DNA from: Halieaceae bacterium
GTDB lineage: Bacteria > Pseudomonadota > Gammaproteobacteria > Pseudomonadales > Halieaceae
Length of the DNA: 64,000 nucleotides
Reading direction: 5' to 3'
Assembly: GCA_902623175.1 (NCBI GenBank)
Contig: CACNSR010000006.1
Span: forward strand, 52,224 to 116,223
In this document: piece by piece, positions 34,893 to 43,592 of the stretch
How the letters are laid out: every line of letters starts with the position of its first letter
Position numbering within the stretch: position 1 is the first letter of the stretch
Translations under genes and position numbers: made by a program
Notes under the pieces: model-generated
Seen by the model: only the letters and a program-made list of their open reading frames with translations
Databases searched by the model: none
Told to the model about the DNA's origin: nothing

Positions 34893-36410
34893 TCAGTTGA
34901 CCGCGGTCACCCGCAGTACTTCCTCTAGGCTGGTCTCACCACTGATAATACGTTGGCGACCATCGGCATCGATACCGGGGCTCTGTTCTCGGGCAAGGTG
35001 CAAGAGCGTCTGCTCGCCCTGGCCACCGTGAATCGCGTCACGGAGTGCCTCGCCGATTTCGATCAGTTCGTATATGCCCGTCCGGCCCCGATACCCAGTC
35101 ATGTTGCAGTGCTCGCAGGCCCTGGCACGATAGAGCTGCACGTTGTCATCCGTGAGTCTGAGTCGCTCCCGCTCGGCATCACCCGGTTGATAAGGCTCGC
35201 GACATTCCAGACACAGGAGCCGCACCAGTCGCTGCGCCATCACAGCCAGCAGACTCGATGAGAGCAGGAATGGCTCGACCCCCATGTCCTGCAGTCGTGT
35301 CACGGCACCGATCGCCGTATTGGTATGGAGTGTCGACAACACCAGGTGGCCGGTCAGTGACGCCTGAACGGCAATTTCAGCGGTCTCGAGATCACGGATC
35401 TCCCCCACCATGACGACGTCGGGATCCTGTCGCAGAATGGCTCGCAAGCCTCGGGCGAAGGTCATATCCACCTTGGGATTGACCTGTGTTTGCCCCACAC
35501 CGGGCAGCATGTATTCAACCGGGTCTTCAATCGTCAGAATATTGCGCGAGCTCTCATTGATGCTGGACAGCCCTGCATAAAGCGTCGTGGTCTTACCCGA
35601 GCCCGTCGGACCGGTCACCAGAATGATCCCATGGGGGCTGGCCAAGGCGCCACGGTACGCGGTGTAGACATGCTCATTCATCTGCAGCTCGCTGAGATTC
35701 AGCTGCCCGGCCTGTTTATCAAGCAGTCGCAACACCACTCGCTCACCGTAGGCAGACGGTATGGTCGACATGCGAATATCGATGCCATGGCCCGCTATGC
35801 GCACCGAGATACGACCATCCTGAGGCACGCGCTTCTCGGCAATATCCAGCTTCGCCATCACTTTCAGTCGGGATACCAATAGCGGCGCGAGCGTTCGCTT
35901 GGGCGAGAGGACCTCGCTCAGCACGCCATCTACGCGGTAGCGGACGCTGAGACGCTCCTCAAAGGTTTCGATATGGATATCAGAAGCCTGCTCTTTGACA
36001 GCCTGAGATAGGATGGCATTGATCAGGCGGATAATTGGCGCATCGTCGTCGGCATCCATCAGGTCACCTACGTCGGGCAACTCCTCCACCAGTCGCGATA
36101 GATCAATATCCGAGGACAGGTCCTCAGCCATCTGCGCCGCCTCGTTTTGGGTACGCTGATAGGCCACGGTGAGTCGCTGACGGAACTGGTCCTCATCTAG
36201 TGGCGCCAATGAAAACACCTCTCCTACGTGACGTCGCACCTCTAATAGTACGTCTGTCGCCAGCGGCGGAACATAATGTAGGGTCAATGCGGCACCGGAG
36301 CGCTCAAGCAGCACATTACGGCTCTGGGCAAAAGCAAAGGGCAGTCCTGAGGTTAAGACGGGGCTCGCTGATTCAGCTACGGGCAAGGAATCCGGTGCAG
36401 ACTCGCTCAT
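34893..36410 (-). CDS. gspE: Type II secretion system ATPase E
   Basis: The 505-residue cytoplasmic motor of the T2SS. The N-terminal domain (residues 1-150) binds GspL. The ATPase domain has Walker A GPTGSGKTTTLYAG, the Asp box TIEDPVEYMLPGVGQTQVN, Walker B DPDVVMVGEIRDLETAEIA and the His box LSTLHTNTAIGAV. The tetracysteine zinc motif is seen as CLECREPY and CEHCNMTGY, which sets GspE apart from retraction ATPases. Full length, six bases after gspD. Confidence 0.97.
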   Translation of the reverse strand: MSESAPDSLPVAESASPVLTSGLPFAFAQSRNVLLERSGAALTLHYVPPLATDVLLEVRRHVGEVFSLAPLDEDQFRQRLTVAYQRTQNEAAQMAEDLSSDIDLSRLVEELPDVGDLMDADDDAPIIRLINAILSQAVKEQASDIHIETFEERLSVRYRVDGVLSEVLSPKRTLAPLLVSRLKVMAKLDIAEKRVPQDGRISVRIAGHGIDIRMSTIPSAYGERVVLRLLDKQAGQLNLSELQMNEHVYTAYRGALASPHGIILVTGPTGSGKTTTLYAGLSSINESSRNILTIEDPVEYMLPGVGQTQVNPKVDMTFARGLRAILRQDPDVVMVGEIRDLETAEIAVQASLTGHLVLSTLHTNTAIGAVTRLQDMGVEPFLLSSSLLAVMAQRLVRLLCLECREPYQPGDAERERLRLTDDNVQLYRARACEHCNMTGYRGRTGIYELIEIGEALRDAIHGGQGEQTLLHLAREQSPGIDADGRQRIISGETSLEEVLRVTAVN

Positions 36411-36416
36411 GAGAGG

Positions 36417-38384
36417 TCACTCCTGCCCTGCGTCGTCGACAGGCACCTCTGGCAACTGCTGAATCTGCTCTTCCCAGGTTGGTAATACCGGCAGATTGCC
36501 GTCATCAACGAACATTAGGCCACGCTCGCGACGCTCCATCTGCTGATCCCTGATAAAGCGATATTTTTCTGCAGTGGCACCCGCCAGATCTTCATCATCG
36601 CGAATGATGGTGGGGCGAATGAAGACCAGCAGGTTTTGCTTCGTCACCTCAACCGAATCAGTGCGGAACAATCTGCCCAAGAGAGGAATACTGGACAGTA
36701 GCGGCACACCCTCGCTGTTGTCCTTAATTTCATCTGAGACCAAACCACCCAGCACCACAATGTTCCCGTCGTTGGCGAGCACCATCGTTTCAATCTTGCG
36801 CTCATTGGTAATGAGATCGGAAGCGATGAGGCTGGGGGCAAGGGTGGAGACTTCCTGCACAATATCCATCACGACGGCATTGCCATCGTTGATTTGTGGC
36901 GTCACCTTCAAGGTCACACCCACGCTCTGGCGTTCGATGGTCTGAAACGGGTTCGACGCGCCATTCCCCACGCCCGTGTTGGTATAAGAGCCGGTCACAA
37001 ATGGCACCTCACTACCCACCGTAATGTAGGCTTCCTCGTTATCGAGAGTGAGCAGACTGGGCGTAGAGAGGATATTGGAATTCCCCTGGGATTCCAGCGC
37101 ATTAAGGATCGCGGCCATGGTCAGGGATTCATCCACCACACCCCAGCCAAGTGTCGTTCCGGGTATTGTCGCCAGTGAAGCGGCCACTTCTCTTGTGCCG
37201 ATGTCCTCTGAGCCATCACTGGGGATCAGCGCGCCGGCCAGATTGGCCGCGCTCTGCCGTCTGGCCTCATCCGTGGTGACATTGCCGCCAAACACACCGC
37301 TATCGTTGGCGAATAACCACTGCAGTCCTAGCTCCTGACCTTCGGTGATTGTCATTTCTGCGATGATGGCCTCGATCAGCACCTGGGCACGACGAATATC
37401 CAGCCGCGCAATCACCGCCTCAAGTGCCGCCATCTCGTCGGTGTCAGCAGTAATGATCAAACTGTTAGTACCCTCGTCGGCCTCGATCGTGGATTCACCG
37501 CTGCTCGCGCGTTTGTTACTGCCACCTTCCTCCAACCGAGAGATGTTCTGCATCACCCGGGTCAGCACTGCAGCGGTCGCGGTCGCGTCAGCATACTCAA
37601 GGTAAATGACGCGGACGTTACCGGATTGCTCGAGCGGCGTGTCGAGGTACACCACCAACTTACGAATACGATCTACCGTCAGTTCGTCTGCCGTCACCAC
37701 CACGCTGTTGGTGCGCTTATCGGCCACCAGCACCGCCTCTTTGTCTGCGTCGGCACCCTCACCCTGCCGGGATTTCTCGAGGGTATTCAACATGCTGACC
37801 ACGTCTTCGGCCACGCCGTACTTGAGGCGGATGATCTCGGTGGTCTGGATCGCCGAGCGGTCCATGCGCTCGATAATGTCAACGATCCGGCCAATGTTCG
37901 ATCGAATATCGGAAATGATGATGGCGTTACTCGGTGCATACGCCGCCATATGCGCCTGCTGCGGCACTAGTGGGCGAAGGACGGGAATCAGTTTAGCCGC
38001 CGAGATATTATCGAGCCGAATGACCTGCGTGACGTATTCGTCGTTCCCTACCGCACTCTGGTTCTCCATGATTGGAACGGGAGAGGAACGGGCGTCTTTG
38101 CTAGGCACAATGCGGATGACCTGGCCGCTCCGCACCGCGGTATAGCCTTGCACATCTAGAATGGACAGGAACAGATCATAGAGCTCGGCCTGTGACACAG
38201 GCTTCGATGAGATCACCCTGACCTTCCCCTTCACATTCGGGTCTATCACCATTGTCGTGCCGGTCACATCGGCCACGAACTTGATGAATTCCTGAATTTC
38301 GGTGTCCTTGAGGTTGACCGTGTATTCCTGTGCCACGGAGACAGCACTCAGCGTCAGCGCCGCCGTGACGGCGATCGCGCGCAT
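36417..38384 (-). CDS. gspD: Type II secretion system secretin D
   Basis: Outer-membrane secretin through which folded proteins leave. A signal peptide (MRAIAVTAALTLSAVSVAQE) is followed by N0 (YTVNLKDTEIQEFIKFVADV), N1-N3 repeats with the AKLIPVLRPLVPQQAHMAAY and VIYLEYADATATAAVL patterns, and the secretin core with VGSEVPFVTGSYTN and NIVVLGGLVSDE. ATG 38384, with AAGGA just upstream, gives a 655-residue protein with a clean signal peptide. ATG 38429, four bases past the gspC stop, would add an acidic 15-residue extension and cannot be ruled out. Confidence 0.95.
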   Translation of the reverse strand: MRAIAVTAALTLSAVSVAQEYTVNLKDTEIQEFIKFVADVTGTTMVIDPNVKGKVRVISSKPVSQAELYDLFLSILDVQGYTAVRSGQVIRIVPSKDARSSPVPIMENQSAVGNDEYVTQVIRLDNISAAKLIPVLRPLVPQQAHMAAYAPSNAIIISDIRSNIGRIVDIIERMDRSAIQTTEIIRLKYGVAEDVVSMLNTLEKSRQGEGADADKEAVLVADKRTNSVVVTADELTVDRIRKLVVYLDTPLEQSGNVRVIYLEYADATATAAVLTRVMQNISRLEEGGSNKRASSGESTIEADEGTNSLIITADTDEMAALEAVIARLDIRRAQVLIEAIIAEMTITEGQELGLQWLFANDSGVFGGNVTTDEARRQSAANLAGALIPSDGSEDIGTREVAASLATIPGTTLGWGVVDESLTMAAILNALESQGNSNILSTPSLLTLDNEEAYITVGSEVPFVTGSYTNTGVGNGASNPFQTIERQSVGVTLKVTPQINDGNAVVMDIVQEVSTLAPSLIASDLITNERKIETMVLANDGNIVVLGGLVSDEIKDNSEGVPLLSSIPLLGRLFRTDSVEVTKQNLLVFIRPTIIRDDEDLAGATAEKYRFIRDQQMERRERGLMFVDDGNLPVLPTWEEQIQQLPEVPVDDAGQE

Positions 38385-38433
38385 GCTGTCCTTGAGCAAA
38401 TCTGTGATGTCTGAAATGTTCACGGTCATCCTG

Positions 38434-39510
38434 TCAGGGGGTGGCGAGATCAACGTTGACCGTCACGGTGCCACCGTCCCTTTCAATATCAAATGATGCT
38501 TGTGTGGCATCTTTCATAGTCTGGTAAAGCTTCACGGTATTACTTGCATCACTGAGCACCAAACCATTCACTGCAGTGACAATGTCACCAGATCGGAATC
38601 CAAAGGTATCGAAGGCGACGCGATCAGCGCCGGGCGCAATGCGGTAACCGACCACGCGGTCACCTTCTCGGACCGGTGACGCGGACAACACGGATGCCAG
38701 CGATTCGGGGCTGTCATAGAGTTGACGGCGATATTCACTGGCCAGTGCGGTTTGTTTGGCCGCGCTGGCAGCCGGGCTGCCCTCACTTGAGCTAGAGCCC
38801 AGGGCAGACACCGCCGCCTGTTGAGAAGGTTGTCGCGCGGCCCGGGTCGGGATCGCAATACCGGGGCCCTCATATAACTTGATCAACTCATAGGTCCCGT
38901 TATTGTCGATCACCACCTGCTGAGGCATGACCTTGGCCAGCACCACTTGGCCCGATGCCGGCAACGCGTCGCCCACCGCATAGACCCGTTCTGCTGCACC
39001 CGACTTGATCACCGCGCTGCCTGTGCCGTCCTCGGTAGACGCTACGATACCGGTCAGCGTGAGAGCCAGACGGGTTTCCTGCGCATTTTGCTCTATTCCG
39101 TCGCGACTGGACTCGTTCAGCACGACGTTGTTCGCGTCAGCCAACACCTCCAGCGACCCGCCGAAAAGGCCGAGACCCATTACACCAGAGGTATCAATCA
39201 CCGCCGTCTGTTGACTGCCGGCAGACTTAGGGGGATTCAGCGCCAGCGCCGGCGCAGCATCGATGGGGTTAGCGCGAAAAGGGATCCAGATGAGTTGGCT
39301 GACACTCGAGAGTGACCATAACACCAACAACACAATGAGCCCCATCTGCAGACGCTGGAGCCGCACAGGGTCGCGCGCCAAGGAGCGCCAAAGGTCCCTC
39401 ACCCGATCCTGAATCCAGGTCGAGGCGCCCTCGAATCGCGCTTTCCATGCGCCGTGGTCAATGGTGTTCACTGTCGTCGTAGCGTCCAAACCCTGCTGGT
39501 TCCACCTCAT
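38434..39510 (-). CDS. gspC: Type II secretion system protein C
   Basis: The 358-residue link between the inner-membrane platform and the secretin. A cytoplasmic N-terminus of about 50 residues, one membrane helix (MGLIVLLVLWSLSSVSQLIW), the HR homology region (LTGIVASTEDGTGSAVIKSG) and a C-terminal PDZ domain (DTFGFRSGDIVTAVNGLVL) are all present. It is first in the gspC-N operon and diverges from the thiamine operon. The upstream minus-strand region is AT-rich, but I cannot assign a good promoter. Confidence 0.93.
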   Translation of the reverse strand: MRWNQQGLDATTTVNTIDHGAWKARFEGASTWIQDRVRDLWRSLARDPVRLQRLQMGLIVLLVLWSLSSVSQLIWIPFRANPIDAAPALALNPPKSAGSQQTAVIDTSGVMGLGLFGGSLEVLADANNVVLNESSRDGIEQNAQETRLALTLTGIVASTEDGTGSAVIKSGAAERVYAVGDALPASGQVVLAKVMPQQVVIDNNGTYELIKLYEGPGIAIPTRAARQPSQQAAVSALGSSSSEGSPAASAAKQTALASEYRRQLYDSPESLASVLSASPVREGDRVVGYRIAPGADRVAFDTFGFRSGDIVTAVNGLVLSDASNTVKLYQTMKDATQASFDIERDGGTVTVNVDLATP

Positions 39511-39651
39511 ACGCGGACAAGCGAGGAATATCGCTTAATGAGAATTAATCTTAACAAAGGTCACGTATTAACGCTGTGACAGACTGCCAAATAAGCAGCC
39601 ATTATGTCCAGCAAACCCTGACCAGCTTGCAAACGCCCTCGGTGTTGCCTG

Positions 39652-39660
39652 TGCTACACT
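39652..39660 (+). promoter_or_regulatory. Extended -10 promoter of the thiamine operon
   Basis: TGC followed by TACACT matches an extended -10 element (TGn plus a hexamer four of six to TATAAT). No good -35 lies 16-18 bases upstream, which is tolerable for extended -10 promoters. Transcription would start at about 39667, exactly where the P1 stem of the TPP aptamer begins. That fit is the main support. The rest of the divergent gap, 39511-39651, shows only an imperfect dyad at 39560-39580. Confidence 0.45.
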
Positions 39661-39665
39661 AAATA

Positions 39666-39751
39666 AACCTGCGGGGTGGCCTTTGCCTGAGATACCGACT
39701 CGGTAAACCCGTTGAACCTGATCCGGATCATACCGGCGGAGGGACCAGGTG
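39666..39751 (+). ncRNA. TPP riboswitch (THI element)
   Basis: The conserved thi-box pieces appear in order: ACCTGCGGGGTGGC from 39667, CTGAGA at 39687-39692 (pyrimidine-sensing arm), then AACCCGTTGAACCTGATC to 39723 and GGATCATACCGGCGGAGGGA (pyrophosphate arm). ACCTG at 39667 pairs with CAGGT near 39746-39750 to close P1. Downstream, CCTC at 39784 can pair with GAGG at 39799 inside the ribosome site of the next gene, so control may be at translation. Known rule: high TPP turns such operons off. Confidence 0.95.
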
Positions 39752-39813
39752 TTCGGACGATTACCCCGCCAAACGCTGTGTGCCCTCGCCAAACCTTTGA
39801 GGAGCAACAACGC

Positions 39814-41973
39814 GTGAATCATCTCTTAGTGACACCATCACAACGGCGCCCGCACCCATGGGGCGGTGGCCAATCTGCCCTGCTAAGGGGTACTGCCTGC
39901 CTACTGCCGCTGCTCGCATGGACTGGCATTGCATTTGCTCAGGAGGCGGAATCGACGCTCGAAGAGGTTATTGTGACGGCCACTCTACTCAACGCCGGCA
40001 TCGCCCCCGTCAGCGCCACCATAATCACCGAGCAGACTCAGTCACGCCGTGGTGCTGCGCATCTTGAAGACGTGATTACGTTGGCGCCTAACGTGGCGGC
40101 CTCCTCGGGTGCCTCGCGCAGTCGCTTTTTTCAGATTCGCGGTATTGGCGAGCGCAGTCAGTTTGTGGAGCCGGTCAATCCTTCAGTGGGGATTCTGCTG
40201 GATGGCATCGACCTTAGCGGTGCTGGAGGCGCATTGACGCTATTCGATGTACGCCAGGTAGAGGTCCTGCGCGGGCCACAGGGCACGCTGATGGGCGCCA
40301 ACGCACTGGGCGGGCTGATCGCTGTGCAAAGCAATGGCACTGATTCGGACGCTCGCGACCTCTCAATCGGGATAGAAAACGAGGGCGGCTATCGACTCGG
40401 TGCTCGATGGGGCGGGAATCTGACCGACAGCATGAACGGCCGCATTTCGTTGCAGCATTACGAGAGTGATGGGTATGTCGACAATGACTATCTAAATCGC
40501 AGCGACACCAATTCCCGGGAAGAGCTGACCGCGCGGGGCACCCTCACCTGGACGCGCGACACGCACACGATCGAGGCCGCTGTCTACCTCACACGCGTTG
40601 ACAATGGCTATGACGCGTTCTCGCTCGACAACACCCGCGCCACCCTCTCTGATCAACCCGGAGAGGACGATTTGACCCTAAAAGCCGTACGCCTGAACTG
40701 GCAGAATATGCTGCTGGGTTTGGACAACTCGCTGCAACTGAGCCATGCCAGCACCGATACAACCTATAGCTATGACGAGGATTGGAGCTACGCCGGCATT
40801 GCACCGGGTTGGGAGTACAGCTCCTACGATGAATATCTGCGTGACCGGTCAATGAACAGCCTTGAGTGGCGACTAAAGGCGCCGGAGGTCGATGGCACAA
40901 AATGGGTGATCGGCACCTATCTACGTGAAGAATCGGAAGACCTGAGCAGGCGATATACCTATTTGCCACAGCCCTTTTCCAGTGACATCGATACCCAAAC
41001 AATGGCCGTCTTCGGGCAGGTTAATCGCACCTTCAGCGAGCGACTGTCGGGCTTTATCGGCGCGCGCTTGGAGCAACGAGACAGCGAGTATCGCGACAGC
41101 GCGGGAGTCGCAAAAGACTTTGACCACAACTATTGGACCGGTCGCCTCGGTGTGATTTGGCAGTACCACAGCAACGCCCAGCTCTACGCAACATTGGCGC
41201 GCGGCGCGAGAGCGGGCGGTACCAATGCCGGGCTGCTCGCCAGCATCGAAGCCCTGCCCGAGCAGAATCAAAACAGCGTCGCCGCGCTAGGGGTCTTCGA
41301 TGAGGAGACGCTGGTGAGCCTTGAGCTGGGCTGGCAGCTTGACTGGACACAGTTCGATTTGCGTTCACGTCTGACGCTTTTCACGATGGATCGGGATGAC
41401 CAGCAGGCCAAGGGATCTCTGGTGATTCCGCGGGCAGATGGCAGTACAGCCTTTATCGACTACACCGACAACGCCGCGGCCAGTGAACATCGCGGGCTCG
41501 AATGGGAGCTGCAGTGGCGGCCGATTCGGCGGATGATGGCAGAGCTGACCCTCGGCCTGCTCGACGCACAGTTTGACCGCTACATCACGGCGACCGGCGC
41601 TGATCTGTCAGGGCGCGACCAACCGCAGGCGCCCGACTGGCAATACTCGGCAGGGTTTACCTGGCAGGCCTCGGCACTGGTATCGGTGCAACTCGAAGTC
41701 GCGGGCAGCGACAGCTATTTTTTCTCCGACCGCCACGACGTGCGAGCATCTGAGACCCATCAGCTCAATGCCAGCCTGTCGGGGCAGTGGCGGCGATGGC
41801 GATGGGCGCTCTGGGGCCGCAACCTCTTTGATGAGACGACCTTCGTCAGGGGCTTCGGCACTTTTGGCAATGACCCGCGGAAGGAGTATGCACTGGAGCC
41901 CTACCGGCAATATGGAGAACCCCGTATGGTGGGTCTGTCCCTGAGCTATGACCTGACGGAGAGCCGGCAATGA
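39814..41973 (+). CDS. TonB-dependent receptor, predicted thiamine transporter
   Basis: A 719-residue outer-membrane receptor. A signal peptide ends near FAQ; a TonB box-like STLEEVIVTATLL follows, then a plug domain with FFQIRGIGERSQF, VGILLDGIDLS and VEVLRGPQGTLMGANALGGL, and a 22-strand barrel. It starts at GTG 39814 behind GAGGAG; the frame is open further up but would run into the riboswitch. Being the first gene after a TPP riboswitch and before YkoF and PnuT domains, it most likely imports thiamine or a thiamine precursor across the outer membrane; this is inferred from regulation and context. Confidence 0.88.
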   Translation: MNHLLVTPSQRRPHPWGGGQSALLRGTACLLPLLAWTGIAFAQEAESTLEEVIVTATLLNAGIAPVSATIITEQTQSRRGAAHLEDVITLAPNVAASSGASRSRFFQIRGIGERSQFVEPVNPSVGILLDGIDLSGAGGALTLFDVRQVEVLRGPQGTLMGANALGGLIAVQSNGTDSDARDLSIGIENEGGYRLGARWGGNLTDSMNGRISLQHYESDGYVDNDYLNRSDTNSREELTARGTLTWTRDTHTIEAAVYLTRVDNGYDAFSLDNTRATLSDQPGEDDLTLKAVRLNWQNMLLGLDNSLQLSHASTDTTYSYDEDWSYAGIAPGWEYSSYDEYLRDRSMNSLEWRLKAPEVDGTKWVIGTYLREESEDLSRRYTYLPQPFSSDIDTQTMAVFGQVNRTFSERLSGFIGARLEQRDSEYRDSAGVAKDFDHNYWTGRLGVIWQYHSNAQLYATLARGARAGGTNAGLLASIEALPEQNQNSVAALGVFDEETLVSLELGWQLDWTQFDLRSRLTLFTMDRDDQQAKGSLVIPRADGSTAFIDYTDNAAASEHRGLEWELQWRPIRRMMAELTLGLLDAQFDRYITATGADLSGRDQPQAPDWQYSAGFTWQASALVSVQLEVAGSDSYFFSDRHDVRASETHQLNASLSGQWRRWRWALWGRNLFDETTFVRGFGTFGNDPRKEYALEPYRQYGEPRMVGLSLSYDLTESRQ

Positions 41974-42233
41974 AAATGACTGCGGAACTGAGCGTCTATC
42001 CACTGCGCGAGGATTTTAAGACGGCAGTACTGGGCTTTATCGATGAGTTGCTGAAAAGACAGGATGTGGTCGCAACCACAAACTCAATGAGCACGCAAAT
42101 CAGTGGCGAGGATGATGCCGTGTTCAGCGCCATCCAGCAGGCCCTGCGCGCCAGCTACGCCCAGTTTGGTCGCCAGATATTGGTCGCCAAATTCATTCCG
42201 GAGCACTTTGCGGATATCGGTCCGGAGGGGTGA
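41970..42233 (+). CDS. YkoF-type thiamine/HMP-binding protein
   Basis: An 87-residue single-domain protein: MKMTAELSVYPLREDFKTAV at the start and VVATTNSMSTQISGEDDAVF in the middle, the pattern of the YkoF/MTH1187 (DUF77-like) thiamine-binding fold. B. subtilis YkoF has two such domains and binds thiamine or HMP. The ATG overlaps the receptor stop by four bases. There is no signal peptide, so it acts in the cytosol, perhaps as a thiamine buffer or transport partner. Function is inferred from fold resemblance and the TPP-controlled operon. Confidence 0.78.
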   Translation: MKMTAELSVYPLREDFKTAVLGFIDELLKRQDVVATTNSMSTQISGEDDAVFSAIQQALRASYAQFGRQILVAKFIPEHFADIGPEG

Positions 42234-42234
42234 G

Positions 42235-42798
42235 GTGGGCGTTTTAGAGGCTTGCGCCGTCGTTCTGGCACTGATCTACGTTATCCTCGCTATCTTTCAA
42301 CGCCGCCTGTGCTGGATTGCGGCCATAGCCAGCGCCTCCCTGTACATCCTGATTTTCTGGCAGGCTCGGCTGTATCTGGAGTCGGCGCTACAGGTGTTTT
42401 ACATCGCTATGGCAGTTTATGGGTGGTTTGCATGGCAACATAAAGACCATGAAAGCCAAACACCAATCCGCACGTGGTTGCCGAAGCAACACACGGTGGC
42501 GTGCAGCGCGCTTGTCTTGCTCAGTGTGCTGATTGGCAGCGCCATGGACCGATGGACCGATGCCGCATCGCCCTTTGTCGACGCCGCCACTACCGTGTCT
42601 GCACTGCTTGCCACCTGGATGGTGGCGCGCAAGTTGCTGGAAAACTGGCTGTATTGGATTGCGATCGATCTCGCGTCGATCGGCTTGTATCTGTCACGGG
42701 ATCTCTCCCTAACAGCAGCGTTGTTCGCGGGGTACGTTCTGTTGGCAGCTTGGGGCTATCGGACTTGGCGTGCAAAATGGCAACTGCAGACGTCCTAA
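42235..42798 (+). CDS. pnuT: PnuC-family thiamine transporter (PnuT)
   Basis: A 187-residue inner-membrane protein with about seven helices. ENWLYWIAIDLASIGLYLSR is the typical PnuC ligand-site region, and YGWFAWQ is also family-like. PnuC proteins carry vitamins by facilitated diffusion, trapped afterwards by phosphorylation. Family members under TPP riboswitch control have been named PnuT. GTG 42235 is behind GGAGGGG, which settles the start. The kinase gene that follows overlaps it by 22 bases. Confidence 0.87.
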   Translation: MGVLEACAVVLALIYVILAIFQRRLCWIAAIASASLYILIFWQARLYLESALQVFYIAMAVYGWFAWQHKDHESQTPIRTWLPKQHTVACSALVLLSVLIGSAMDRWTDAASPFVDAATTVSALLATWMVARKLLENWLYWIAIDLASIGLYLSRDLSLTAALFAGYVLLAAWGYRTWRAKWQLQTS

Positions 42799-43592
42799 GG
42801 CGCTGCCTAGATCATTGGCAGGACTGGCGACTGGCAAAAACACTCGATGGTCCTCCGGGCCTGGGATCTCTGTTGGCGCGCGGGAGTGGCCACAGCGTTT
42901 ACGGCATTCTCAGCACACCCCAACTCATCGGCCGGGTCAGACATCAATCCACCCGCCTGACTGACGAGGCTTTCTCGCAGGAACTGACCGTCTGGTCTCT
43001 GGCAGCACAAAACGGCTTGGCACCCCGCATCGTTTACGCTGATGAAAAAGAACAGGCCGTTATCTGCGAGCGCGCAGACACCGCGGCACAGCCAACGTCG
43101 GGCGAGGCCCTCGGCACACTCTGCTGCCGGATCCATGCGCTGCCAAGCGTCGCTCACCAGCTAACACTCGCGTCGGATATAGAGCACAACCTGAAGCAGT
43201 TGCCCGCTCACCTGGCGGACCCGTGGCGCGCCGCCATGGAAACCGCTGACGCTGAAACAGCGCTGGCAAAACTGGCGGCGGATAACCTCTACCTCTGTCA
43301 CAACGATCTGACCCCCGGTAATCTGATGACTCGCAGCGATAATTTGATCGCGATTGACTGGGAGTACGCGGCGATGGGGAGCCGTTATTTTGATGTCGCT
43401 ATCGCTTGTGAAGCGCTCCCTGACAGTGAGCGAGACATCGCGATACAGCGGGTATTTGGCGACACATTAGACGACGATTTGATGACGGCAGGCAAACAGA
43501 TCGCGGCGTTGGTGACGGCGCTGTGGCAGTGTTGTTTTGCCATTGATGAAGCGCCCTCGCCTACCGAGTGGCTTGGGTCGAGCCAGTCCTGA
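42777..43592 (+). CDS. thiK: Thiamine kinase-like phosphotransferase
   Basis: A 271-residue protein of the choline/aminoglycoside kinase fold. The Brenner motif LCHNDLTPGNLM (catalytic Asp, metal Asn) and IDWEYAAMGSRYFDVA (metal Asp) are at about residues 175-210. In E. coli the related ThiK phosphorylates thiamine to thiamine monophosphate. Here it follows a PnuT transporter, where phosphorylation would trap the vitamin in the cell. ATG 42777 is the first start that keeps the domain and overlaps pnuT only slightly. Thiamine specificity is inferred from context. Confidence 0.8.
   Translation: MATADVLRRCLDHWQDWRLAKTLDGPPGLGSLLARGSGHSVYGILSTPQLIGRVRHQSTRLTDEAFSQELTVWSLAAQNGLAPRIVYADEKEQAVICERADTAAQPTSGEALGTLCCRIHALPSVAHQLTLASDIEHNLKQLPAHLADPWRAAMETADAETALAKLAADNLYLCHNDLTPGNLMTRSDNLIAIDWEYAAMGSRYFDVAIACEALPDSERDIAIQRVFGDTLDDDLMTAGKQIAALVTALWQCCFAIDEAPSPTEWLGSSQS

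Noticed and set aside
39560..39580. GTCAC-N10-GTGAC inverted repeat before gspC, considered as a CRP or other operator
   Set aside because: The half sites are in the opposite order to a CRP site (TGTGA then TCACA), and no promoter can be matched to it. Left as unexplained.
39712..39813. N-terminal extension of the TonB receptor into the riboswitch
   Set aside because: The extra codons read the aptamer's 3' part; GTG 39814 has a clear GAGGAG and is followed by the signal peptide.
42474..42776. 101-codon upstream extension of the thiamine kinase frame
   Set aside because: It overlaps pnuT throughout, is rich in Cys and Arg like an out-of-frame shadow, and the kinase domain starts properly at ATG 42777.
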